From NCBI GenBank assembly GCA_049116495.1, contig JAGDYV010000004.1:1-64000 (forward strand): 64,000 nt of DNA, in the 5' to 3' direction. The position numbers were made by a program, and so were the translations under genes. Below the pieces are notes generated by a model. The model saw nothing but the letters and a program-made list of their open reading frames with translations. It searched no databases and had not been told where the DNA came from. This document shows, piece by piece, positions 17,495-24,774 of the stretch (position 1 is the first letter of the stretch; each line of letters begins with the position of its first letter). The DNA comes from CAJQQK01 sp049116495 (lineage in GTDB: Bacteria; Pseudomonadota; Alphaproteobacteria; Rhizobiales; Hyphomicrobiaceae).

Positions 17495-18303
17495 TCTGCT
17501 GCCTGAGGAATATTGTGTCGCTTATTGGGTTCATCTCCGACGACCCAGGGCATAATCCCCTGTTCAACGATGTCCTCAAGCGATTGGCGATCCCTTAGGG
17601 TGTCCATGGAGCGCCAGAACCCTTCATGCTTGTAGGCCAAAAGTTGATCAGCCGCGATCAGTCGTTCAAAGGGTTGCAGAACCAGTTCTTCGCCATCGCG
17701 CATGAAGTCAAACAGTTCGCGGCGGAAGACAAAGTAGCCGCCATTGATCCAGACGTCGGACTGATCTGACGAACGGAACTCGTTTACTTTGCCATCGCTG
17801 TTGATGTCGGCGAGGTGATAGGTAAGTGGAGGCCTGACAGCAAGGAAGCAGGCGATCTTGCCGCTTCTCTTGAACCAGTTGACCATGTCGTCCAGATTGA
17901 CGTCGGTCAGGCCGTCACTGTAGTTGGCGAGAAAAATCTCTTCGTCCTGGACGTGCTCGCGTACCGCCCACAGACGCTGACCGATACTGCGCCAGATGCC
18001 GGTATCGATTAATGTGATACGCCAATCGTCTATCGGTTTGCCGATGAGATCGATTTTGTTGCCGTGATTGGAAACCACGCAGTCGGTGTAAGCTTGTGGT
18101 CGATAGTTGAGGAAGAAGTCTTTGACCGTATTTGCCTTGTAACCAAGGCACAACACAAAATCCTGATGGCCGTAATGGCTGTAGAAGTCCATCACGTGCC
18201 ACAGGATCGGCTTTTGACCGACAGGAATCATCGGCTTGGGAACGTTCTCAGAGTACTCGCGAATGCGGGTTCCCAAGCCGCCACAGAACAGGACAACCTT
18301 CAT
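17491..18303 (-). CDS. rfbF: Glucose-1-phosphate cytidylyltransferase (RfbF-like)
   Basis: Makes CDP-glucose from CTP and glucose-1-phosphate, the entry to CDP-linked deoxysugars. The 270 residues begin with the nucleotidyltransferase motif FCGGLGTRIREYSENVPKPM. They continue with RfbF-typical KPILWHVMDFYSHYG, DFVLCLGYKA, WRITLIDTG, YSDGLTDV and VWINGGYFVF. ATG 18303 overlaps the methyltransferase stop as ATGA and its own stop overlaps the PIG-L start the same way, so three genes are translationally coupled. CDP-glucose normally goes next to a 4,6-dehydratase (RfbG). I see no clear RfbG in the window, so the dehydratase is elsewhere or replaced. Confidence 0.85.
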   Translation of the reverse strand: MKVVLFCGGLGTRIREYSENVPKPMIPVGQKPILWHVMDFYSHYGHQDFVLCLGYKANTVKDFFLNYRPQAYTDCVVSNHGNKIDLIGKPIDDWRITLIDTGIWRSIGQRLWAVREHVQDEEIFLANYSDGLTDVNLDDMVNWFKRSGKIACFLAVRPPLTYHLADINSDGKVNEFRSSDQSDVWINGGYFVFRRELFDFMRDGEELVLQPFERLIAADQLLAYKHEGFWRSMDTLRDRQSLEDIVEQGIMPWVVGDEPNKRHNIPQAAE

Positions 18304-19595
18304 AGCGTTGTTTCCTTTGGATCGACGACTTTGACTTCTGGGATTGGAACGACGAACTTGCCGCCCCAATCGCCTATGTGCCGCATTTGCTGGCAGATCT
18401 CTTGTTTCAAATTCCAGGGCAGGATCAGAACGTAGTCGGGCTTGGCAGCAGCCAGGGCCTCGATAGGCAAAATCGGAATGTGCATCCCAGGTGTGAAACG
18501 ACCATGCTTGTAGGGATTGCGATCGACGGCAAAGTCGATGAAATCGGGCCCAATACCGCAATAGTTCAGCAACGTGTTGCCTTTGCCAGGCGCACCATAG
18601 GCGCAAATGGTCTTGTCTTGGTCTTTAGCTGATATCAGGAAAGAAAGGAGTTTGCGTTTGGTGGCCCGTACGTGCTTGCCAAATGGCGCATAGGTTGCCA
18701 ATTGACGATAACCGAGAGCTTCTTCGCGTCCGAGCATCTCGTCAACGCGTGCCGACACCATGTGATCGGACGCTTGGTGCGCGAGGTATACGCGCAAAGA
18801 GCCACCATGCGTAGCGATCTCCTCAAGATCGACAACCTTAAGCTTGTGTGAGTGCGCCATGTGATCGATCGTCACCAGCGAGAAGTAAGAGAAGTGCTCG
18901 TGGTAGATTGTGTCGAATTGCTTATCTTCCATGAGCCTGTGCAGATGAGGAAACTCCAGAGTTACGATCCCGGTTGGCTTCAGTAACCGTTGTATGCCGC
19001 TCACGAAGTCATTGAGGTCAGGGACTTGAGCAAGAACGTTGTTGCCGATGATCAGATCGGCAAGTTGTCCTTCTTCGACGAATTGACCGGCGAGATCCCA
19101 TCCGAAAAAATCAACGCGCGTTGGAATGCCCTTGTCGATCGCTACCTGGGCGACATTTGCGGCGGGTTCGACCCCAAGGATGGGAATGTTGTGCGGTTGA
19201 AAATGCTGGAGCAGATAACCGTCATTGCTAGCGAGTTCGACAACCAGGTTGTTCGAACCCAAACTGAGGCGCTCGACGATCATGTCCACATATGACTTGG
19301 CGTGTGCGACCCACGACGTCGAGTAGGATGAAAAGTAGGCATATTCACTAAAGATGTGTTTGGGGCCGACGTAGTCCTTAAGTTGGACAAGGAAACAATT
19401 TCCACAAACGCGCGCATGCAGCGGATAGTAGGGCTCCATACGATCGACTTGATCGAGGCTCAAGAAACTCTCGCACAGCGGCGACATGCCAAGGTCAACG
19501 AAGGATTGTTCGACCTGAGAGCCGCACAGCCGGCAATTGCATGGCGCCTCTGAACGCCCCACCGCATTGAGAACGTCAACAGTTTGCAGATTCAC
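18300..19595 (-). CDS. Sugar C-methyltransferase, class I SAM (Methyltransf_13/14 type)
   Basis: A 431-residue enzyme of the family that adds a methyl group to a ring carbon of a keto-deoxysugar nucleotide (TylC3/NovU-like). The N-terminal zinc-binding domain shows CNCRLCGSQ and VCGNCFLVQL. The SAM domain shows VVELASNDGYLLQHF and LGVEPAANVA. The C-terminal domain has the hallmark CAYGAPGKGNTLLNYCGI and PGMHIPILP. I chose GTG 19595, which has GGGAGG eight bases upstream, over the ATG at 19649. As first gene of the coupled set with RfbF and PIG-L it suggests a C-methyl-branched sugar in the EPS. Confidence 0.88.
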   Translation of the reverse strand: MNLQTVDVLNAVGRSEAPCNCRLCGSQVEQSFVDLGMSPLCESFLSLDQVDRMEPYYPLHARVCGNCFLVQLKDYVGPKHIFSEYAYFSSYSTSWVAHAKSYVDMIVERLSLGSNNLVVELASNDGYLLQHFQPHNIPILGVEPAANVAQVAIDKGIPTRVDFFGWDLAGQFVEEGQLADLIIGNNVLAQVPDLNDFVSGIQRLLKPTGIVTLEFPHLHRLMEDKQFDTIYHEHFSYFSLVTIDHMAHSHKLKVVDLEEIATHGGSLRVYLAHQASDHMVSARVDEMLGREEALGYRQLATYAPFGKHVRATKRKLLSFLISAKDQDKTICAYGAPGKGNTLLNYCGIGPDFIDFAVDRNPYKHGRFTPGMHIPILPIEALAAAKPDYVLILPWNLKQEICQQMRHIGDWGGKFVVPIPEVKVVDPKETTL

Positions 19596-19889
19596 CCGGA
19601 TAGCCTCCCTACCTTGCAGCTTTCGCGCGCAGGTTTTGATCAGTGTCATTGGCGCCGGCAGTTTCGATCTGCCGGGAACGACAGTGCGAACTCATTATCC
19701 GAGGCTTCGAGAGCGGCGAGGTAGAGACCAATTGGTGGTAACGCGTAGCCCAATTTTGGTGATGGGGACCGCGTTTGCGCCTATTGCCTGCCCAGTATGC
19801 CGTCCGTCAAAATCTGAATACCAACCAATCGCGGAATCGGAAATTTGCGCGATGGCAACAACCGTTCCGGATAGCGCGATGGAGGAATG
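19596..19889. promoter_or_regulatory. Divergent promoter region of the sugar-nucleotide cassette
   Basis: About 290 bases separate the divergent C-methyltransferase set and the RmlC-like gene, so both promoters must be here. A perfect 8-base palindrome CCAATTGG lies within ACCAATTGGTGGT near 19728-19740. GGAGG at 19881-19885 is the ribosome binding site of the rightward gene. No confident -35/-10 pair can be assigned. Confidence 0.4.
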
Positions 19890-20429
19890 ATGCTTTTCGC
19901 TGAGACAGAACTTTCGGGAGCCTACCTCATCACGTCCGAACCCATGGCGGACAATCGCGGCTCCTTCATGCGTACGTTTTGCACGCAGGAGTTTGAAGCG
20001 AACGGGCTCCATGTCAACTACGTGCAACACAGCATATCAACCTCGGTGATCGAGGGAACGATCCGCGGCATGCATTTTCAAATGCCGCCTCATGACGAGA
20101 TTAAGGTCGTGGCATGCCGGAAAGGTACGATCCACGATGTGATCATCGACCTTCGGGCAGGTTCGGCAACGCAGGGCTGTTGGCGGGGATTCGAGCTGTC
20201 AGCAGAAAGCCGCCGGCAGCTGTATATCCCGGCCGGTTTCGCTCATGGGTTTCAAACACTGACGTGCGATGTCGAAGTGAGCTATCTGATCTCCAAATTC
20301 TATACCCCTTCGGCGGCCAGTGGTGTGCGTTACAACGATCGCGCATTCGCGATTGATTGGCCTCTGCCGGTCACATCGATATCCGAAAAGGATATGACGT
20401 GGCCTGATTATATGGTGGAAATTACGTAA
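19890..20429 (+). CDS. dTDP-4-dehydrorhamnose 3,5-epimerase-like protein (RmlC family)
   Basis: A 179-residue cupin of the RmlC family, which epimerises 4-keto-6-deoxysugar nucleotides at C3 and/or C5. Conserved parts are DNRGSFMRTF, the catalytic His in RGMHFQMPPHDEIKVV, VIIDLRAGSAT and YIPAGFAHGFQTL. ATG 19890 is four bases after GGAGG; the ATG three bases earlier is too close. Next to an RfbF and a C-methyltransferase rather than RmlA/B/D, it probably works on the CDP-sugar intermediate, not on dTDP-rhamnose. Confidence 0.88.
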   Translation: MLFAETELSGAYLITSEPMADNRGSFMRTFCTQEFEANGLHVNYVQHSISTSVIEGTIRGMHFQMPPHDEIKVVACRKGTIHDVIIDLRAGSATQGCWRGFELSAESRRQLYIPAGFAHGFQTLTCDVEVSYLISKFYTPSAASGVRYNDRAFAIDWPLPVTSISEKDMTWPDYMVEIT

Positions 20430-20813
20430 GAGGTCTTGCGCCAATGCCATTCGACACCCGTGACGGAACGGAGGCCAATAAGTCATAATAACAGTTTTGT
20501 TCAAAAGTGCTGCGCGATCTCCGCATACCTCGATAGGCAGCTTGCTTAGAAAGATTTTTATCTCCAGAGCTCTCCGCGAAGTTGCGTTGCTCACGCAAGC
20601 GACACCACATCTCATGATCAGCAGACAGATCGTATGTCCGTCGCCATGGGCCGACGCATGTAAGGCGATGATCAACTGCCTTAGCGGCACGCAGATTTTG
20701 ACTGAATGCAACTTAATGTTGCACAATTCGTATTAATGATTCCCGAAAATAGGTTGTTATCTGATCAACTGAAATTGATAGACATCCGGCCTGATTACCA
20801 GCGCCGAGTAGGC
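20430..20813. other. Intergenic stretch without recognised gene
   Basis: A comparatively AT-rich stretch after the RmlC-like gene. Short frames on both strands have no ribosome binding site or motif. With 20970-21139 and the small ORF at 20814-20969 it forms a 710-base gap, the second longest in the EPS locus. Confidence 0.5.
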
Positions 20814-20969
20814 TCACCAAATACGGTGTAGAAACGCGCACCAACGCCACATTCCATAGATGCTTGCCAACAACGAAAAACCAACGCGACCGTCTGTTGG
20901 CCGACGATGTCGAGAAACATTTGGATGTCGCCGGATCAAGTCAATCGTCTGCGAAAAGAATATGGTCAT
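20814..20969 (-). CDS. Possible 51-residue basic small protein with perfect ribosome binding site
   Basis: A short ORF (MTIFFSQTIDLIRRHPN start) preceded by AAAGGAGGT with six bases between GGAGG and the ATG, the best Shine-Dalgarno match in the EPS locus. The product is rich in Arg, His and Trp with a short hydrophobic stretch (GFSLLASIYGMWRWCAFL). I recognise no family. It is divergent from the LuxR-type regulator gene that starts 170 bases away. Composition is not clearly protein-like, so the call rests on the ribosome site alone. Confidence 0.3.
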   Translation of the reverse strand: MTIFFSQTIDLIRRHPNVSRHRRPTDGRVGFSLLASIYGMWRWCAFLHRIW

Positions 20970-21139
20970 AGCATACCTCCTTTGACGTCATCCATTTGAC
21001 CGATGGGGCACTGCCGGGTGCCCAATTGTGACTAGTGTAAATTGGCCACTATGACCCTCATTTACGCTTGCAACCTCAATCGGAACCAGTATGGTTAAGA
21101 GGCTTAGAACATTCTTGATTTTATCAAGGCTTTGATTTC

Positions 21140-21931
21140 ATGAGACAAATTTTGAATTCGGTTTCCGCGATTGGCGGTCATAAACAACCTGCACCCCGTA
21201 AGAAAAAAAATGTGGATAAGTGTGTGGAGAGCGGCGTTGGTAGGGCGACTAGAAACGAAGAAAGGTCGCCAACATCAAGTTGTGTCGTTCTCATTGATAA
21301 CTACACGCTCGCCCGGGAATGCATGATGCGTTCGTTGGCGGCTTCGTTGGAAAATACAGTTTTGGCATTCTCCGACGTCGCCGATTGGCAGGGTGCCGAA
21401 CTGCATCAAGTTGATCTTCTGCTTTACCGGTTGAGGAGGAGTTTCGATGACTCCTCGGAACAGGAGTTGCTGAAGATGCTATGCGACTCGTCTGTGCCAG
21501 TTATCTTGCTGAGCGATTCGGAAGAGCCTCGACAAATAGTCAAGGCGTTGGAGTTCGGCGTCCGTGGCTACATTTCGACCAATCTTACGCTTGATGTTGC
21601 GGTTCAGGCTGCGCGTCTTGTTATGGCGGGCGGAATGTTTGTGCCTGCTGACAGCCTGATCGCCAGCCGCATGCTGGCCGAGGATGAGGAAGCTGGCGCA
21701 GCGTCTCGGAAAGATCTTTTCACGCCGCGCCAGGCGCTTGTCGTGAAGGCTCTATGTAATGGCAAACCAAATAAGATTATCGCTTACGAATTGAACATGT
21801 GCGAAAGCACGGTGAAGGTTCACGTGCGCAATATTATGAAAAAGCTCCGCGCAAAGAATAGAACGGAGGTTGCCATTATCGCTAGCAAACTGGCAAATGA
21901 TCAACCGGAGATTTGGACACATTCAGCTTAA
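21140..21931 (+). CDS. LuxR/NarL-type regulator with degenerate receiver domain
   Basis: A 263-residue DNA-binding regulator. Residues about 1-45 are a basic, Lys-rich extension. Residues about 48-165 form a receiver-like domain starting CVVLIDNYTLAREC. The phosphoacceptor position reads VDLLLYRLRR, where the family has D-L-x-L-L-D-L, so the aspartate is replaced by arginine. The switch lysine region reads GYISTNLT, so the lysine is also lost. Residues about 195-255 are a LuxR helix-turn-helix: FTPRQALVVKALCNGKPNKI and STVKVHVRNIMKKLRAKNRT. It is therefore unlikely to be switched by ordinary phosphorylation. It lies within the EPS locus and may regulate it. The ribosome site is weak (AAGG 11 bases upstream). 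Confidence 0.88.
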   Translation: MRQILNSVSAIGGHKQPAPRKKKNVDKCVESGVGRATRNEERSPTSSCVVLIDNYTLARECMMRSLAASLENTVLAFSDVADWQGAELHQVDLLLYRLRRSFDDSSEQELLKMLCDSSVPVILLSDSEEPRQIVKALEFGVRGYISTNLTLDVAVQAARLVMAGGMFVPADSLIASRMLAEDEEAGAASRKDLFTPRQALVVKALCNGKPNKIIAYELNMCESTVKVHVRNIMKKLRAKNRTEVAIIASKLANDQPEIWTHSA

Positions 21932-22114
21932 GGTGTCGTGAGATTGGTTGTGCATATCACTTCGAAAGCCAAAGGGCATCGCGGCGCAACTTCGCTTTGT
22001 ACCCTAGTGACAGAGCAGATCTGAGAATTGATCCCACCTGCCCCTAGGATTTAGCTCATGACGTAAGCTGTGGCACAGCAATGGCGATCGAGAGTTGAGG
22101 GTATAGCGTTTTGA

Positions 22115-23446
22115 TCATGCGGCGTTGGTCGGTACGGCCGTGACGAGCAAACCGTGGTCTTCCAGTAGTGTGGCGGCGGACCTAATGTCGTCAAATGCGA
22201 GGCCGCTTCGTACGGCGATGTCAAGCAGAGAATGCGCACCATCTGACAAATTGAGTACCCAGAGCATTGCAAGTGTGCTTTGTTGCGCATCGCTGTTGCC
22301 GCCGACCGCTGCGTATAGACCGCGACGCCCTAGTTGCGGCTCGCCCTTCGGGTATTTGTTAATCAGTACGGAGTCATTTTCGAGAATATCCAATGCCTCG
22401 GTGATCATGTGAAAGGACGTTCCGAGGTGCTCGGGCTTGATGAATGATAGATTGTCAGACGATGTGTGATATTCGGGAAATGAGCCCCATTGGCTGCGTT
22501 GGAACGAACCGACAGGTAGATCAAAACCGGGGGAGCAATATTGGCGCTCGTCATAGCCGTATGGAGAAAAGTCTTGAATGCTGGCGCTTGGCGCTGCGTG
22601 TGTCAGCATCTTCGCCATGGCCTGATCGATTTTCGCATTGCCGCGACGACTGCGCTTGTATGTCGGGCCACCTGCATCTCCGAGACACGACAATACAAGG
22701 CCATGCTTGATGCGCTGCAGGTTGTCCTCGTTTTTGTGAAGCCAGGCAATGGCGCCGATGGTGCCTGGCGCGAAGACAAACCGGTAGCTGAGTCGGGGGG
22801 TGGCGGTGCTCAATCGTGATGCGAGCAAGGTCAGGAGCGCCAGAGCGGAGCAGTTATCATTGGCCATTGATGGGTGGCATATATGAGCGGAAAGAAGCAC
22901 CTCATCTTCGGATTTGCCGGGAATATAGAATTCGCCGTAGGTGAGGCTGCCATCGGTGAGCGTTGAGTCGATGAGGACATCATAGCCGCCCTCGGGGAGG
23001 CGCGTGAAGTCATCATGAGCCATGCAAAAGCCCCAGGCATCAGAATAGTATGACGTTCGATAGGGAATGACGCTCGGTTGGTCAGGCAGCGTGAAAATGT
23101 GCGGCCTCAGAGCGTCTAGCGACAATTGCATCCGCACGGGAGTGCTATAGCCGACGACATGCAGGTTTGAATCTGCAAAATCCACGATGCGCCGCCCGTC
23201 AGGCCCCGTGATATGAGCCTCACGAACATTCCATTCGCGCGGCACGACCCAGTCCAAAACAGCCGTTCCTGACGCGATTTCATGAACGTCAAGCTCGATA
23301 TGGCGACCAATAATCTCCAGAGTTTCGCGGACGCCATGACCGGTGATGCTGCGGCAGATCGGATAGAGCTCGGACGCGAGTTCATGAATGTCCGCACCGA
23401 TGCCGGGTTTGAACAATTTCGATATCTGGTGGGGGCGCGCTCGCAT
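22115..23446 (-). CDS. DUF4910 aminopeptidase-like protein of polysaccharide loci
   Basis: A 443-residue protein of the DUF4910 family, annotated elsewhere as polysaccharide biosynthesis protein with aminopeptidase-like domain. Family blocks are ELYPICRSITGHGVRETL near the N-terminus, DWVVPREWNVREAHI and the M28-peptidase-like metal region LLSAHICHPSMANDNCSA. YDERQYCSPGFDLPVGSF and FPEYHTSSDN follow. The final 90 residues look like a winged helix (HSLLDIAVRSGLAFDDI). I chose ATG 23446; a TTG at 23470 would add eight residues. It follows the SDR gene by 27 bases on the same strand. A role in removing an acyl or amino group from a sugar intermediate is inferred; the family's reaction is not established to my knowledge. 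Confidence 0.85.
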   Translation of the reverse strand: MRARPHQISKLFKPGIGADIHELASELYPICRSITGHGVRETLEIIGRHIELDVHEIASGTAVLDWVVPREWNVREAHITGPDGRRIVDFADSNLHVVGYSTPVRMQLSLDALRPHIFTLPDQPSVIPYRTSYYSDAWGFCMAHDDFTRLPEGGYDVLIDSTLTDGSLTYGEFYIPGKSEDEVLLSAHICHPSMANDNCSALALLTLLASRLSTATPRLSYRFVFAPGTIGAIAWLHKNEDNLQRIKHGLVLSCLGDAGGPTYKRSRRGNAKIDQAMAKMLTHAAPSASIQDFSPYGYDERQYCSPGFDLPVGSFQRSQWGSFPEYHTSSDNLSFIKPEHLGTSFHMITEALDILENDSVLINKYPKGEPQLGRRGLYAAVGGNSDAQQSTLAMLWVLNLSDGAHSLLDIAVRSGLAFDDIRSAATLLEDHGLLVTAVPTNAA

Positions 23447-23473
23447 CTCTCGGTCCGATTGAAACGGCAATCA

Positions 23474-24517
23474 TTATGCAGCGGCACGGTCGATATGTTT
23501 GAGTTGAGCGTCAATTATTCCGTCGCCCAACAATTTCTTTATGTGACCGATCCGCTGGTAGCGCGATCCTTCAAATTCAGCCATTGTCAGGCCCGATTTG
23601 AGATAGGCTTCGTAGAGTTGTTCCGCGCCGGCGCGAGCATCCCACTTGGGTTCAAAATCGGGAAGGTGCCGTTTGATTTTCTCAAAATTTACGCGATAGG
23701 ATCTTTTGTCGGGACCAGCGTCCGGCGCGTACTCGAGGCGACAACCTGGTACAACACTCGCCACGATACTCGCCAAGTCGCTGATCTGGTAATTGTGATC
23801 GGTCTGGCCGACATTGAAGGCCTCATTGAAGATGGCTTCCGTTGGCGCATCAAGGGTGGCGATGAACGCTCTGGAAATGTCTTTGATGTGCACGATCGGC
23901 CGCCAAGGCGATCCGTCCGACTTGAGGTAGATCAGGCCATTCGTTGTCGCCCATGCAACCAAGTTGTTCAGGACGATGTCGAAGCGCAAGCGAGGCGACA
24001 AGCCATAGGCCGTCGCCGGTCGCAAGTAGGTCGGCACGAACCCGTCGCCCGCCAGTTTGGCAATTTGGTATTCGGCTTCGACCTTCGACTCACCGTAGGC
24101 CGTAACAGGATTTAATGAGCCTGTTTCATCAATCATTTCTTCGCCGGCCAACCCATAGTTGCTACAGGATGATGCAAACAGAAAACGTTCAACGCCTGCG
24201 GCCTTGGCGTGCTTAGCGAGCCGAACGCTGGCATGGCAGTTGATATCGTGCGTGAGATCGGCGTTGAGATTGCCGAGCGGGTCGTTGGACAGTGCCGCCA
24301 AATGAATGATGGCATCGACGCCGGATAAATCCGTTGCCTTCAGATCGCGGGTGTCTTTTCGCAGATTGGGGACATCGACGATTTCGCCGCCAGCGGCGAA
24401 TGTGCACCGTTCATAGAGATCACTATCGCAGCCAACAACGTCATGCCCGGCCTCCAAAAGCATTGGAACCATAACCGTGCCAATATAGCCAAGATGACCG
24501 GTAACCAGGACTTTCAT
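23474..24517 (-). CDS. NAD-dependent epimerase/dehydratase (extended SDR)
   Basis: A 347-residue nucleotide-sugar enzyme. The dinucleotide motif is VTGHLGYIGTVMVPMLLEAG at residues 4-23, the catalytic Tyr and Lys are in AYGESKVEAE, and LRPATAYGLSPRLRFDIVLN is the substrate-binding region typical of sugar epimerases and reductases. GGAG seven bases before the ATG supports the start. It heads a two-gene minus-strand unit with the DUF4910 gene. Candidates are a 4-ketoreductase or a dehydratase acting on the CDP-sugar after C-methylation and epimerisation. The sequence alone does not decide between them. Confidence 0.88.
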   Translation of the reverse strand: MKVLVTGHLGYIGTVMVPMLLEAGHDVVGCDSDLYERCTFAAGGEIVDVPNLRKDTRDLKATDLSGVDAIIHLAALSNDPLGNLNADLTHDINCHASVRLAKHAKAAGVERFLFASSCSNYGLAGEEMIDETGSLNPVTAYGESKVEAEYQIAKLAGDGFVPTYLRPATAYGLSPRLRFDIVLNNLVAWATTNGLIYLKSDGSPWRPIVHIKDISRAFIATLDAPTEAIFNEAFNVGQTDHNYQISDLASIVASVVPGCRLEYAPDAGPDKRSYRVNFEKIKRHLPDFEPKWDARAGAEQLYEAYLKSGLTMAEFEGSRYQRIGHIKKLLGDGIIDAQLKHIDRAAA

Positions 24518-24774
24518 TTTTGCACTCCAATACTATGACGGTTCGAGAAGAGATCCGGCTTCGAAAAAATCTCCGCAAACGCAACGGTATTTGGGATTGT
24601 TCTAAAGGTGTTCTCAGGCCTTAGACTGCTATTCTACAGCCGACAGGATGCTCGTCCTACTTGTCCCAACGAAGTAACGCATCTAATGCCAAAGATGGCA
24701 TTTGAAACATTTACATCGGTTTCTACTGTAGTCGATCAGACGGCTTCGCTCTTCTTGCGTCGAGTAGCGTGATC
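24518..24774. promoter_or_regulatory. Divergent promoter region with a short perfect dyad
   Basis: This 257-base gap separates the SDR gene from the secreted glycosidase-like gene. AATGCCA at 24685-24691 and TGGCATT at 24696-24702 form a perfect 7-base dyad with a 4-base centre, about 75 bases upstream of the rightward start. The dyad length and spacing fit a helix-turn-helix dimer site. No -35/-10 pair is clear. Confidence 0.4.

Noticed and set aside
16802..17506. 234-codon plus-strand ORF opposite the PIG-L gene
   Set aside because: It has no motif, while the opposite strand shows clear PIG-L zinc motifs and ATGA coupling to its neighbour.
18304..18606. 101-codon N-terminal extension of the RfbF-like frame
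   Set aside because: It lies inside the C-methyltransferase gene. The ATGA overlap at 18300-18303 and the canonical nucleotidyltransferase start at MKVVLFCGG fix the start.
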